Below, piece after piece: positions 1 to 6,751 of a DNA stretch of 57,646 bases. Position 1 is the first letter of the stretch; each line of letters begins with the position of its first letter. A program made the translations under genes and the position numbers. Origin of the DNA: Selenomonadaceae bacterium (lineage in GTDB: Bacteria > Bacillota > Negativicutes > Selenomonadales > Selenomonadaceae); contig JAFUYE010000112.1 in the NCBI GenBank assembly GCA_017470715.1, positions 1-57,646 on the forward strand. Reading direction: 5' to 3'. The notes below the pieces were generated by a model, which did not search any database, was not told the DNA's origin, and was given only the letters and a program-made list of their open reading frames with translations.

Positions 1-43
1 TCTATCAATCTATCGATCTATCAATCTATCGATCTATCAATCT
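1..43. repeat. 8-bp tandem repeat (TCTATCAA/TCTATCGA)
   Basis: About five 8-bp units in which TCTATCAA and TCTATCGA alternate, running up to the stop codon of the GntR gene. It may continue to the left of the window. It resembles in style the GTTAGATC repeat at 17966-18012 and belongs to the short-tandem-repeat families scattered through this chromosome. Confidence 0.9.
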
Positions 44-711
44 CAATTTCGCATTGCCTTGAGCAAAGTTTCTTCAGCCTGCTCCATGTGACGTTCTGCG
101 GCGTCGCGTGCTGCCTCGACGTCTCCTGCGGCGATTGCTTCGACCATTGCGCGATGTTCTTCAAGCGTCTGTTGCAGGCGACCGGGATAAGACATTGACA
201 GCGTGCGGAAACGTGCGAGTTGTTCTTTCAAGTTGCTGATTATCGTCACGAGCCGTTCATTGCGGCTGACTTGATACAACAGACCGTGAAATTCAATATC
301 CGTTTCGACGATTTTGTCAATGTCTCTGCGTTCGATGTGACCTTCGATTTCGGTAAGCAGGGCGCGCAATTTTTCCAATTCGTCCGGCTCAATTCGTCGT
401 GCCGCCAAACCCGTCGAAAGTGATTCGAGTGCCGAGCGAATCTCAAAAATTTCTTTAATGTCGTTGACGGACACGCTTGACACGTAAGTTCCGCGTCGCG
501 GCATCATGATAACGTAGCCTTCCTGTTCAAGTTTGCGAATTGCTTCGCGAACGGGCGTGCGACTTATGCCGAGTTCTTCCGCCAGCTGAACTTCCATTAA
601 ACGTTCGCCGGGCTCCAAAATTCCGTTGCGAATTGCATGGCGCAGAGCTTCACAAACAGTTTCGCGCAACGGCTGATAGTTGTCGATTTTTATGGGTTCG
701 AGTCTGCCCAT
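43..711 (-). CDS. GntR-family (FadR/FCD subfamily) transcriptional regulator
   Basis: A 222-residue protein of the usual length for FCD-type GntR regulators. The N-terminal winged helix-turn-helix covers about residues 15-78, with the typical GISRTPVREAIRKLEQEG recognition segment. The C-terminal all-helical FCD ligand domain (about 85-212) keeps the metal-binding histidine pattern, in FHGLLY, EEHRAM and ERHMEQ. Such proteins bind an operator as dimers and respond to a carboxylate-type effector; the effector cannot be read from sequence. It lies 13 nt downstream of ispE on the same strand and is probably co-transcribed. The start follows a weak GGAA ribosome site. Confidence 0.93.
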   Translation of the reverse strand: MGRLEPIKIDNYQPLRETVCEALRHAIRNGILEPGERLMEVQLAEELGISRTPVREAIRKLEQEGYVIMMPRRGTYVSSVSVNDIKEIFEIRSALESLSTGLAARRIEPDELEKLRALLTEIEGHIERRDIDKIVETDIEFHGLLYQVSRNERLVTIISNLKEQLARFRTLSMSYPGRLQQTLEEHRAMVEAIAAGDVEAARDAAERHMEQAEETLLKAMRN

Positions 712-724
712 AGTACTTCATTCC

Positions 725-1588
725 TTACCCAAAGAGTTTCGTGATAAAAATCTGCGCGGCGGAGTCGTCGATACTTGCCGAAATTTTATCGACGTTGGCT
801 TCGTCCGCCAAAGCAAAAACCGTCGCACCCGAACCGCTCATCAAAGCAACACGGGCACCGGCGGCAAGCATTTTGTTTTTGTATTCGGCAATGGCGGGAA
901 TTTTCTTGAGCGCGACGCTTTCCAAAACGTTGGCAAAACATTTGAACGCCGCAGAATATTGCCCGTGCTTAAGAAGTTCGATAATCATTTCGTTCGGCGG
1001 ATGACTTTCCGCAGGTTCCGCGTCGTAAGTTTTATACGACCACGCAGTTGAAATTTCGCCTTGCGGTTTCGCCAAGACGACACTGAAATTTTTCATGGGA
1101 GCCAAACGCGTCAAAATTTCGCCGCGACCTTCGGCAAGACAAGTTCCGCCGACAATGCAAAACGGAACGTCGGAGCCGACACGTGCCCCGATTTCGCAAA
1201 GTTGTGCTTCGGTGAAATTCGTTTCGTAAAGCCGATTCATGCCGCGAATTACCGCCGCCGCATCGGTTGAGCCGCCCGCAAGTCCCGCAGCCATCGGAAT
1301 TTTTTTCAGCAGTTCAATCGCGACGCCGAAATTTTTCCCGCAGAATTCGCAGAAGGCCATTGCTGCTCGCCACGCCAAATTTTTTTCGTCGACAGGAATT
1401 TTTTCGCCGCCGTCAATTCGGCTTGCGTCCATAGACAGAGTTATCCCGTGCGGAATTTTTTTCAGGATCAATTCGTCGGCAAGTTCAATCGACTGCATAA
1501 TCATCGAGACTTCGTGATAGCCGTCAGCTCGCACGCCCGAAATGTCCAGCGTCAAGTTGATTTTTGCTCGTGCAAGTTCTCTAAGCAT
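725..1588 (-). CDS. ispE: 4-diphosphocytidyl-2-C-methyl-D-erythritol kinase
   Basis: 287 residues, full length for IspE. It phosphorylates CDP-methylerythritol in the non-mevalonate isoprenoid pathway. The GHMP-kinase glycine-rich loop PMAAGLAGGSTDAAA is at residues 98-112. The catalytic lysine lies in ARAKINL near residue 9, and the catalytic aspartate in RVGSDVPF at about 140. The gene precedes gntR by 13 nt, an ispE-regulator pairing that suggests one transcript. No other isoprenoid gene is visible nearby. Confidence 0.97.
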   Translation of the reverse strand: MLRELARAKINLTLDISGVRADGYHEVSMIMQSIELADELILKKIPHGITLSMDASRIDGGEKIPVDEKNLAWRAAMAFCEFCGKNFGVAIELLKKIPMAAGLAGGSTDAAAVIRGMNRLYETNFTEAQLCEIGARVGSDVPFCIVGGTCLAEGRGEILTRLAPMKNFSVVLAKPQGEISTAWSYKTYDAEPAESHPPNEMIIELLKHGQYSAAFKCFANVLESVALKKIPAIAEYKNKMLAAGARVALMSGSGATVFALADEANVDKISASIDDSAAQIFITKLFG

Positions 1589-1662
1589 TGCTTCACCACG
1601 CCTTTAAATTTTCGGCGAAATTGTATCATGCTTTATTTTCTTTGGCAAGACGGCGGGAATTT

Positions 1663-1732
1663 CAATTAGGAATTAGGAATTAGGAATTAGGAATTAGGAA
1701 TTAGGAATTAGGAATTAGGAATTAGGAATTCA
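1663..1732. repeat. AATTAGG heptad tandem repeat
   Basis: Nine or more near-perfect copies of the 7-bp unit AATTAGG in the intergenic space between the divergent ispE and the small membrane protein gene. The same heptad recurs at 15593-15672, 25744-25778, inside murE (32349-32421) and inside murD (35568-35641). Here the units are uninterrupted, so every reading frame meets TAG within 21 bp. Confidence 0.95.
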
Positions 1733-1782
1733 TCTCGACGCAAAAAATATTTTCGTGTAAAATTCTCGTCGGAGGTGTTTGA

Positions 1783-2226
1783 ATGAGTTCCGATAAAAAG
1801 ACGCCGCGCAAAAGATTTATTTCCGAATTGAGCGAAGACGAACTTTATGCCGATTCGCCGCCCGGTGATGACGACGCAAAAATTCACGATGACGAACCTG
1901 TTCACGAAGAAACGCGCAGAAAAACTTTCCACAGCAAACATCCGCCCGTTGAAAATTTCGACGAAGAAAAATCTTCCGCGCCCGAAGTCAAACAAAAAAT
2001 TTCTCACGCCGAAGCAAGCGGCATTTTACTTTCCGTCGTCATGTCGGGTTACAGTCTCGTCACCGAAGACAAGCCGTTATTTTTTCTGGCGACCGCGCTG
2101 TTGATTTTTTTGTTGCGACCGTTAATCGGCGGGCTTTTCGGCAAGCACAATCAAGCTGTCCAAAATGCATTGCACGCGTTCAGTTTGGCATTATTTTTCG
2201 GCGCGCTGATATTTTTATTTATGTGA
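1783..2226 (+). CDS. Hypothetical small membrane protein
   Basis: 147 residues starting at an ATG with a clean GGAGG 7 nt upstream. Residues 1-80 are hydrophilic, acidic and low in complexity (many D, E, K). The C-terminal half holds two hydrophobic stretches: about residues 86-115, including an FFLATALLIFLL core, and about 126-147, ending at the last residue. This gives two probable membrane segments with a cytoplasmic charged tail. I do not recognise the family. It is followed closely (65 nt) by the nuclease-methylase gene on the same strand, which has its own ribosome site. Confidence 0.75.
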   Translation: MSSDKKTPRKRFISELSEDELYADSPPGDDDAKIHDDEPVHEETRRKTFHSKHPPVENFDEEKSSAPEVKQKISHAEASGILLSVVMSGYSLVTEDKPLFFLATALLIFLLRPLIGGLFGKHNQAVQNALHAFSLALFFGALIFLFM

Positions 2227-2290
2227 CGGCGCAGATTTTAAACATGACGAGAAAAATTTTTTCGCTATAATCGTTCGCGGAGGTGTTTTC

Positions 2291-4684
2291 ATGCGCAAAA
2301 CCAAAAATCTTTACGATTTTATCGCCGAAACCGAAACCGAAGAGGATTTGAAGTTCGCGTTCGCCAAATTCATGAAACTCAAGCCGTCGAGCAAAAATTT
2401 TATCGACTTGTACACCGAACGAATTCTTTTCGAGTTCAAATTCAATGCAAACCTCAAAAATCATCACGAACTTGCCAAATGTGTCGCTCAGGCTCTCTAT
2501 TACGTCCGAAAATTGAAATTCGGCACCGATAATCGCCCGGTAAGTCAAAATATTTGCGTCGTGTGCAAAAAATTCGGCGTGCTGTTCCCGACTGAAACTT
2601 TCGCCGCGTTTTACGAAAATGATTCTTACGATTGGGATTTGCAGGCAAGTTCACCATGCAAAAAACTCGTTGCAGACCTTGAAACGTCCGAAATTATCAC
2701 GCGGGCGCACGTTTATGACTTGACCGACCGCGAAGGCGATTGTTTGTTGTTCGTCAATCTGATTGAGCGCACGGGCAAGAAAAATTACGACTCGACCGTC
2801 AAAAAACAGATTAACCAGAACAATTTTTATCAGGTTTTCAAGTATTGGGAAAGTCTTTTCGGCGAGGCTGTCGAAAACGGGCGCAAGGCTTCCGAATACT
2901 TCATCACCGACATTGAACGCGGCAAAACTAAATTCATTGACTATTCAACCGTTAAATTTTTCATGACGAGCGGCGATTTGGTTGAAAAATTTCTCAATCC
3001 AGATGAGTACCGGCATTTTTGGAGCGTGTACGACAAAATTTCCGACGCACGCGAAATTATTGCCATCCGTCAAAAAATGGACAGGCTCACCGAAATTCAA
3101 CTGCGCCGATACACGGGCGAATTCTTCACGCCGCTCAAATTTGCCGATAAAGCTATCGAATATCTCAAGCGAACTGTCGGCGAGTGGTGGAAGACCGAAA
3201 ATTTTCGTCTTTGGGACATGGCTGCGGGCACCGGCAATCTCGAATACGATTTGCCTGCAGACGCGCTCAAATTTTGCTACATTTCGACGTTGCTTGAAGA
3301 CGACGCCGATTATTGCAGAAAAATTTTCCGCGACGCCACGGTTTTTCAATACGACTATCTCAACGACGACGAACAAAAATTGCCGAAAAATCTGCGCGAA
3401 GACCTTGCAAATCCGAATCTGCGCTGGATTATTTTTATCAATCCGCCTTACGCGACTGCAAGCAATTTTGAACGCGATAAAAACCGTCAAAATAAAGATA
3501 ACGTGTCGATGACTGCAATTCGTGAGCAAATGAACGCTGAAAATCTCGGTGAAGTCAGCCGCGAACTTACAACGCAATTTTTATATCGAATCAGTCACGA
3601 TTTCAAAAACAGTCAAGCGTGGCTCGGCATGTTTTCAAAAATCAAATATATCAACTCGAACAACGACCAAAATTTTCGCGACAAAATTTTTTCGTATGTA
3701 TTTGAACGCGGATTTATTTTCAACTCAAAAAGTTTCGACGGTTGCAAAGGCGAATTTCCTGTTGGATTTTTAATTTGGAACCTCGGCAAAAAAATTTCGC
3801 TTGACGTTCAAAATATTTCGCTTGATGTTTTCGATTCAAACGTTGAAAAATATGCCGAAAAAATTTTTAAACCCGTTCGACGCGCAGATTTTTTGAACAA
3901 ATGGATTGACCGTCCGCCTTGCACAAAAAAATTTCCGCCGTTTTCGGGCGCGTTAAATCTTGCAGACAAAAATAAAGACCGTCGCGACAGAATTGCCGAA
4001 AATTTCCTTGCTTCGTTCATGTTGAGTGGAAATGACTTTTCAAACCAAAATTATACGGCGTTTTTGTCTGGAGCGGTCACGATACACGGAAATGTTTCAG
4101 TTACACCAGAGAATTTTGAACAATGCATGATAGTTCACATGGTGCGGCGACTTCCGAAAGCTGATTGGCTCAACGACCGAGATCAATTCATGCAACCGAC
4201 AAAAAAATTAACGCCCGAATTCGTTTCGGACGCGGTGATATGGAGTTTGTTTTCGCCGTCGAATCAAACGGTTTCATTGCGCGACGTGGCTTACGAAGGC
4301 GAAATCTACCGGATACGCAACAATTTTTTCCCGTTCACGCTTGCGGAGCTGAAAACTTGGGCTTGTTCGTCAATGGAAATGGTGCGACAGATTGATTCGG
4401 CACGCGAAGACCGATTCGCGGCTTTGTGGATAAAAAATCACCGCGCCGAGTTGTCGATTGAAGCTTTGGAAGTTTTGAACGCGGGACGAACGCTGTACAA
4501 AAAATTTTTCGCTGAAATTTCGGGCTTGGACTTGCACAAATGGAAAATTTCGGACTGGGACGCGGGCTTTTATCAAATTCGGATGGCATTGGACGCGAAA
4601 GTTGACTTGTCTGCGTTGTCGAAGAAATTGGAGCCGCAGATTTACGAATTGGGCTTTCTGCGCGACGAACTGCGATATTTTTAG
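2291..4684 (+). CDS. N6-adenine DNA methylase-like protein with possible N-terminal nuclease domain
   Basis: 797 residues with GGAGG upstream of the ATG. The middle carries an N6-adenine methyltransferase core: RRYTGEFFTPLKFADKAIEYL (about 272-292), the SAM-binding motif I DMAAGTGNL (309-317) and the catalytic NPPY (384-387). The first 110 residues contain ILFEFKFNAN near 45-54, which could be the E-x-K core of a PD-(D/E)xK nuclease. If so this is a single-chain type IIG-like restriction-modification enzyme; if not, a solitary methylase. No specificity subunit or separate nuclease is adjacent. The C-terminal 300 residues would then contain target recognition. The toxin-antitoxin array starts directly after it. 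The methylase call is firm; the nuclease is inference. Confidence 0.8.
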   Translation: MRKTKNLYDFIAETETEEDLKFAFAKFMKLKPSSKNFIDLYTERILFEFKFNANLKNHHELAKCVAQALYYVRKLKFGTDNRPVSQNICVVCKKFGVLFPTETFAAFYENDSYDWDLQASSPCKKLVADLETSEIITRAHVYDLTDREGDCLLFVNLIERTGKKNYDSTVKKQINQNNFYQVFKYWESLFGEAVENGRKASEYFITDIERGKTKFIDYSTVKFFMTSGDLVEKFLNPDEYRHFWSVYDKISDAREIIAIRQKMDRLTEIQLRRYTGEFFTPLKFADKAIEYLKRTVGEWWKTENFRLWDMAAGTGNLEYDLPADALKFCYISTLLEDDADYCRKIFRDATVFQYDYLNDDEQKLPKNLREDLANPNLRWIIFINPPYATASNFERDKNRQNKDNVSMTAIREQMNAENLGEVSRELTTQFLYRISHDFKNSQAWLGMFSKIKYINSNNDQNFRDKIFSYVFERGFIFNSKSFDGCKGEFPVGFLIWNLGKKISLDVQNISLDVFDSNVEKYAEKIFKPVRRADFLNKWIDRPPCTKKFPPFSGALNLADKNKDRRDRIAENFLASFMLSGNDFSNQNYTAFLSGAVTIHGNVSVTPENFEQCMIVHMVRRLPKADWLNDRDQFMQPTKKLTPEFVSDAVIWSLFSPSNQTVSLRDVAYEGEIYRIRNNFFPFTLAELKTWACSSMEMVRQIDSAREDRFAALWIKNHRAELSIEALEVLNAGRTLYKKFFAEISGLDLHKWKISDWDAGFYQIRMALDAKVDLSALSKKLEPQIYELGFLRDELRYF

Positions 4685-4713
4685 AAATGACAGCTGATTC
4701 AAAGCGAGCGGCG

Positions 4714-4742
4714 TTGACAAAATAACGGGCGTGTGATAAATT
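4714..4742 (+). promoter_or_regulatory. Promoter of antisense RNA, copy 1
   Basis: TTGACA (4714-4719), a 17-bp spacer, then TAAATT (4737-4742) preceded by TG-N (extended -10). The same boxes and spacing occur in copies 2 and 3. A start near 4749 would give a transcript of about 105 nt ending at the terminator at 4807-4853. Confidence 0.7.
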
Positions 4743-4748
4743 GGCGTT

Positions 4749-4853
4749 GCTGAATAAGCGACAACTGCATTGTGTGAGACTCGCAGTTCTAACATGATTT
4801 CACCAAACGAAAACCCCCGCCGGAGTGATGAACCGTGCGGGGGCTTCGTTTTG
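4749..4853 (+). ncRNA. Candidate antisense antitoxin RNA, copy 1 (orphan)
   Basis: Inferred transcript from the TTGACA/TAAATT promoter to the GC-rich terminator. It contains the hairpin AACTGC (4763-4768), a 14-nt loop ATTGTGTGAGACTC, and GCAGTT (4783-4788). The stem is identical in all three copies while the loop varies. In this copy the matching part of the peptide gene is deleted, so the RNA has no intact cis target and could at most act on another copy. Confidence 0.55.
4807..4853. terminator. Bidirectional terminator, TA repeat copy 1
   Basis: Stem CCCCCGC (4814-4820) / GCGGGGG (4837-4843), with AAAA on the left and CTTCGTTTT on the right, so it can end transcripts from both strands. 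It lies between the convergent small-RNA promoter and the peptide-gene remnant. Confidence 0.8.
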
Positions 4854-4909
4854 CCTAATCGGTTGATGAATCCTATTGTCCGGGGCAATAAGTCAGTTGT
4901 TTCTGCCGC

Positions 4910-4984
4910 TCAGCGACGTTTGTTGATAATGTAATCGAGGATTAACCCGCCGATAACAATAGCAACTACGTCTATGCCGAACAT
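4910..4984 (-). pseudogene. Remnant of 30-aa hydrophobic toxin-like peptide gene
   Basis: Codes for the last ~22 residues shared with the copy 3 peptide (GIDVVAIVIGGLILDYIINK, then RR and stop). The first codons, the GGAGG tract and the promoter -10 are gone, and the only ATG left has no ribosome site. It reads as a decayed copy of the genes at 5824-5916 and 6752-6844. Confidence 0.75.
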
Positions 4985-5010
4985 ATCAGAAAAATTTTAA
5001 TCGCTCAAAC

Positions 5011-5047
5011 AAAAAAGCCCTCGACCGATTGTCGGGGGAATTTTTTA
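5011..5047 (-). terminator. Terminator after yoeB-like gene
   Basis: Stem CCCTCGAC (5018-5025) / GTCGGGGG (5031-5038) with A-runs on the left, so the minus-strand transcript of the YefM-YoeB-like operon ends in a T-run. The identical hairpin follows the hicA-like gene (6005-6041) and glnA (6931-6967). Confidence 0.85.
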
Positions 5048-5302
5048 TTCGTAATGACCTTTGCAAGCAATGATATAAAGGTAGCCGTTCGCGTCAATGT
5101 CGTAGATTAAACGATTTGTTTCGTCAATGCGGCGGCTGTAACCGTCACTGTGCAAAAGTTTTTCGGGTTTGCCGATTCCGACCAATGCGCCGTTGCGTTC
5201 AATGTCTTGAATCAGTTTGTTGATGCGATTGAGCGTCTTTTTGTCTTGATTTTGCCAGTAAAGGTAATGTTCCCAGCCGGCGTCAGACCACAGTTTATTC
5301 AT
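5045..5302 (-). CDS. YoeB/Txe-family mRNA interferase toxin
   Basis: About 85 residues beginning MNKLWSDAGWEHYLYWQ, which lines up with the start of E. coli YoeB. Family catalytic positions are present: E in GKPEKLL (residue 47), R in ETNRLIY (64) and H in CKGHYE near the C-terminus (83). YoeB-type toxins bind the ribosome A site and cut mRNA. I chose the ATG at 5302 because GAGG lies 9 nt upstream and it matches YoeB; an ATG at 5311 is also in frame. The start overlaps the 3' end of the antitoxin gene, the usual coupled order. It sits between copies 1 and 2 of the TA-array repeat. Confidence 0.93.
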   Translation of the reverse strand: MNKLWSDAGWEHYLYWQNQDKKTLNRINKLIQDIERNGALVGIGKPEKLLHSDGYSRRIDETNRLIYDIDANGYLYIIACKGHYE

Positions 5303-5540
5303 CGTCATCAACCTCGATTAATTCATGAGCTTGGCAGCGACCTTCGCGCATTTGTTTGAAGCCGCGTTCAAGCATTGCAAGATAATGGGCGTTGCGAATT
5401 GCCCGCAAAATGTCGATTCCGTTGCCTTCTGCGAGCTGTTTGTCGAGTTCGTCCTTGAAAAGTTTCAGTTCGGCGGGCGCGAAGTTTATAATTTTGTTCG
5501 CGTCAATGTTCTCTTGCGCTAAAGTTTGCATTTCAGACAT
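5295..5540 (-). CDS. Antitoxin partner of YoeB-like toxin
   Basis: 81 residues, acidic at the C-terminus (ELIEVDDDE), lying directly upstream of and overlapping the YoeB-like gene, so it is the expected antitoxin. I do not see a clear YefM fold signature, only a helical body. The ATG at 5540 has AAGGAG 8 nt upstream and is preferred over the GTG at 5549, which lies almost on that site. The promoter is TTGAAT-17-TAAAAT at 5561-5589 on the minus strand, inside the left edge of repeat copy 2. Confidence 0.82.
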   Translation of the reverse strand: MSEMQTLAQENIDANKIINFAPAELKLFKDELDKQLAEGNGIDILRAIRNAHYLAMLERGFKQMREGRCQAHELIEVDDDE

Positions 5541-5560
5541 TTTAATCACTCCTTGACGCG

Positions 5561-5589
5561 ATTTTACAGCGTGAAGGCGATTTATTCAA
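5561..5589 (-). promoter_or_regulatory. Promoter of the antitoxin-yoeB operon
   Basis: Read on the minus strand: TTGAAT (5584-5589), a 17-bp spacer, TAAAAT (5561-5566). The same boxes at the same spacing stand before the HicB-like gene at 6493-6521, because both lie within the repeated module. Confidence 0.7.
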
Positions 5590-5624
5590 TCAGGCGAAAC
5601 ATAATTCATTCAAAGCGAGCGGCG

Positions 5625-5653
5625 TTGACAAAATAACGGGCGTGTGATAAATT
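5625..5653 (+). promoter_or_regulatory. Promoter of antisense RNA, copy 2
   Basis: TTGACA (5625-5630), 17-bp spacer, TAAATT (5648-5653) with a TG-N extension. It is divergent from the antitoxin-yoeB promoter just to its left. Confidence 0.72.
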
Positions 5654-5659
5654 GGCTTT

Positions 5660-5766
5660 GCTGAATAAGCAACAACTGCACTGCGTGAGGCTCGCAGTTC
5701 TAACATGATTTCACCAAAACGAATAACCCCCGTGCGGGATGGTGACCTGCGCGGGGGCTTCGTTTT
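5660..5766 (+). ncRNA. Candidate antisense antitoxin RNA, copy 2
   Basis: Inferred ~105-nt RNA. Stem AACTGC (5674-5679) / GCAGTT (5694-5699) presents the loop ACTGCGTGAGGCTC. The plus strand over codons 3-8 of the peptide gene (5895-5908) reads ACTGAGTGAGGCTC, so the loop is complementary to the peptide mRNA at 13 of 14 positions. The RNA also overlaps the mRNA through the shared terminator. This is the layout of convergent type I systems such as par/Fst. The transcript itself is inferred from promoter and terminator. Confidence 0.65.
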
Positions 5767-5768
5767 GC
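5718..5768. terminator. Bidirectional terminator, TA repeat copy 2
   Basis: GC-rich hairpin ACCCCCGTGC ... GCGCGGGGGC followed by TTCGTTTT on the plus strand and a shorter T-containing tract on the minus strand. It closes both the small RNA and the peptide mRNA. Confidence 0.8.
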
Positions 5769-5823
5769 CTAATCGGTTGGTGAATCCGATTGTCCGGGGC
5801 AATAAGCCGGTTGTTTCTGCCGC

Positions 5824-5916
5824 TTAGCGACGTTTGTTGATGATGTAGTCGAGGATAAGACCGCCGACCACGATCGCCAGAACGTCAAAGCCGAACTGAG
5901 TGAGGCTCTCTAACAC
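5824..5916 (-). CDS. 30-aa hydrophobic peptide, candidate type I toxin (copy 2)
   Basis: GTG start with a strong GGAGGGAGG tract just upstream; 30 codons ending at TAA. The peptide has a short polar start (LESLTQFGFD), one hydrophobic helix (VLAIVVGGLILDYI) and a basic end (INKRR). That is the plan of Fst/Ldr-type membrane toxins, though I claim no direct homology. The promoter TTGAGC-17-TATAAT (TG-extended) gives a ~50-nt 5' UTR in which CCTCTCAA can pair with TTGAGGAGG and mask the purine tract. The product in copy 3 differs at about a fifth of its positions, almost all in the first half, while the C-terminal 12 residues are identical, which suggests selection on the peptide. Confidence 0.72.
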   Translation of the reverse strand: MLESLTQFGFDVLAIVVGGLILDYIINKRR

Positions 5917-5972
5917 GATAATCACCTCCCTCCTCAAGCGTTACCGCCGTTGAGAGGCGCGGCATTGACGGG

Positions 5973-6001
5973 ATTATATCAGAAAAATTTCAATCGCTCA
6001 A
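5973..6001 (-). promoter_or_regulatory. Promoter of toxin-like peptide, copy 2
   Basis: On the minus strand: TTGAGC (5996-6001), 17-bp spacer, TATAAT (5973-5978) preceded by TG-N. It starts right after the terminator of the hicA-like gene. Confidence 0.75.
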
Positions 6002-6004
6002 ACA

Positions 6005-6041
6005 AAAAAAACCCTCGACCGATTGTCGGGGGAATTTTTTA
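6005..6041 (-). terminator. Terminator after hicA-like gene
   Basis: Same hairpin as at 5011-5047: CCCTCGAC (6012-6019) / GTCGGGGG (6025-6032) with flanking A and T runs. It ends the HicBA-like transcript and separates it from the peptide promoter. Confidence 0.85.
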
Positions 6042-6055
6042 TTGCGCGAAACGTT

Positions 6056-6250
6056 TCAGAAACGATAATTTATGCCGCATTGCTTTAAAATCTCGTTTGC
6101 CATGTGTCTTGACTTGATTTTTCCGTCGACGGTAACATTTTTGTCGGTTATCGGGCTGTACCAAATGTCATGGTCGCCTTTGCCGTGACGAATGAACTTA
6201 CAGCCGTTTTCGGTTAAAACAACGCGAACTTTTTTCTCATACTCAGCCAT
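6056..6250 (-). CDS. HicA-family toxin
   Basis: 64 residues with the HicA dsRBD-like pattern: an N-terminal helix, then NGCKFIRHGKGDHDIWYSP, where a conserved histidine (in GDHDIW) is the expected catalytic residue, and a closing MANEILKQCGI helix. HicA toxins cleave mRNA. It starts next to the stop of the HicB-like gene, so translation is coupled. Its stop codon is the first base triplet of repeat copy 2 on this strand. Confidence 0.9.
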   Translation of the reverse strand: MAEYEKKVRVVLTENGCKFIRHGKGDHDIWYSPITDKNVTVDGKIKSRHMANEILKQCGINYRF

Positions 6251-6472
6251 TTATGCCAACGCCACTCTTTCGTGTCTGTCGCAATGGAAATAAAAATTTT
6301 GACGCTTTTCAACTCCGTTCAGTTTGATAATTTCGGGTGCAGCGAGCATTATACGCTGAATCAATTTATCTGCGGATTCGTCCTCAAGAATCAAGCCGGC
6401 AATATCGTCGCTTGTCGCAATCCAAACTTTTGCTTCGTCGTCCCAATCAAGCTGAATATTGTAACCTGTCAT
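6251..6472 (-). CDS. HicB-like antitoxin (DUF1902 type)
   Basis: 73 residues. YNIQLDWDDEAKVWIATSDDIAGLILEDES, here given as overlapping blocks YNIQLDWDDEAKVWIA and TSDDIAGLILEDES, matches DUF1902 proteins that pair with HicA. No separate DNA-binding domain is present. The ATG at 6472 has GAGGAG 8-9 nt upstream and is better placed than the GTG at 6481. Its promoter, TTGAAT-17-TAAAAT, lies at 6493-6521 on the minus strand. Confidence 0.88.
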   Translation of the reverse strand: MTGYNIQLDWDDEAKVWIATSDDIAGLILEDESADKLIQRIMLAAPEIIKLNGVEKRQNFYFHCDRHERVALA

Positions 6473-6492
6473 AACAATCACTCCTCGGCAAA

Positions 6493-6521
6493 ATTTTACA
6501 GCGTGACGGCGATTTATTCAA
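6493..6521 (-). promoter_or_regulatory. Promoter of the hicB-hicA-like operon
   Basis: Minus strand TTGAAT (6516-6521), 17-bp spacer, TAAAAT (6493-6498). Same as the promoter of the antitoxin-yoeB pair. Confidence 0.7.
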
Positions 6522-6556
6522 TCGGGCGAAACATAATTCATTCAAAGAGAGCGGCG

Positions 6557-6585
6557 TTGACAAAATAACGGGCGTGTGATAAATT
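6557..6585 (+). promoter_or_regulatory. Promoter of antisense RNA, copy 3
   Basis: TTGACA (6557-6562), 17-bp spacer, TAAATT (6580-6585), TG-extended. Confidence 0.72.
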
Positions 6586-6591
6586 GGCGTT

Positions 6592-6694
6592 GCTGAATAA
6601 GCGACAACTGCATTGCGTGAGAATAGCAGTTCCATCATGTTTCACCAAACGAAAACCCCCGTCGGCGTGACTAACCGTGCGGGGGCTTCGTTTT
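6592..6694 (+). ncRNA. Candidate antisense antitoxin RNA, copy 3
   Basis: Inferred ~105-nt RNA. Stem AACTGC (6606-6611) / GCAGTT (6626-6631) with loop ATTGCGTGAGAATA. The plus strand over the peptide gene start at 6823-6836 reads TCTGCGTGAGGATA: 11 of 14 positions match, including 8 contiguous. The last four loop bases differ from copy 2 in the same direction as the peptide gene does (ATA against CTC). Ends at the shared terminator. Confidence 0.62.
6646..6694. terminator. Bidirectional terminator, TA repeat copy 3
   Basis: CCCCCG ... CGGGGG hairpin flanked by AAAA and CTTCGTTTT, as in the other copies. Confidence 0.8.
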
Positions 6695-6751
6695 GCCTAA
6701 TCGGTTGACTAATCCGATTGTCCGGGGCAATAAGTCAGTTGTTTCTGCCGC

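Larger units (their letters stand above)
4697..5048. repeat. TA-array direct repeat, copy 1 (shortened)
   Basis: First of three copies of a repeat module. It matches copies 2 and 3 from the small-RNA promoter through the bidirectional terminator and the peptide gene's 3' half, then lacks about 100 bp: the 5' end of the peptide gene, its ribosome site and the -10 box. It rejoins the shared sequence at the final terminator. It therefore keeps the antisense RNA but has lost the toxin. Confidence 0.9.
5561..6059. repeat. TA-array direct repeat, copy 2
   Basis: About 499 bp, highly similar to 6493-6985. In order from the left it holds the minus-strand promoter for the TA operon on its left, the plus-strand promoter and small RNA, a bidirectional terminator, the 30-codon peptide gene with its promoter on the minus strand, and the terminator of the operon on its right. 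The shared sequence ends at the stop codon of the right-hand gene. Confidence 0.92.

Noticed and set aside
1663-1732. CRISPR array
   Set aside because: Units are 7 bp, contiguous and without spacers; no cas genes.
4370-4888. Minus-strand ORF of 172 codons, with look-alikes at 5590-5802 and 6447-6638
   Set aside because: They share sequence only because they read the small-RNA/terminator part of the TA repeat and, for the first, the back of the methylase gene; no ribosome site and lengths differ.
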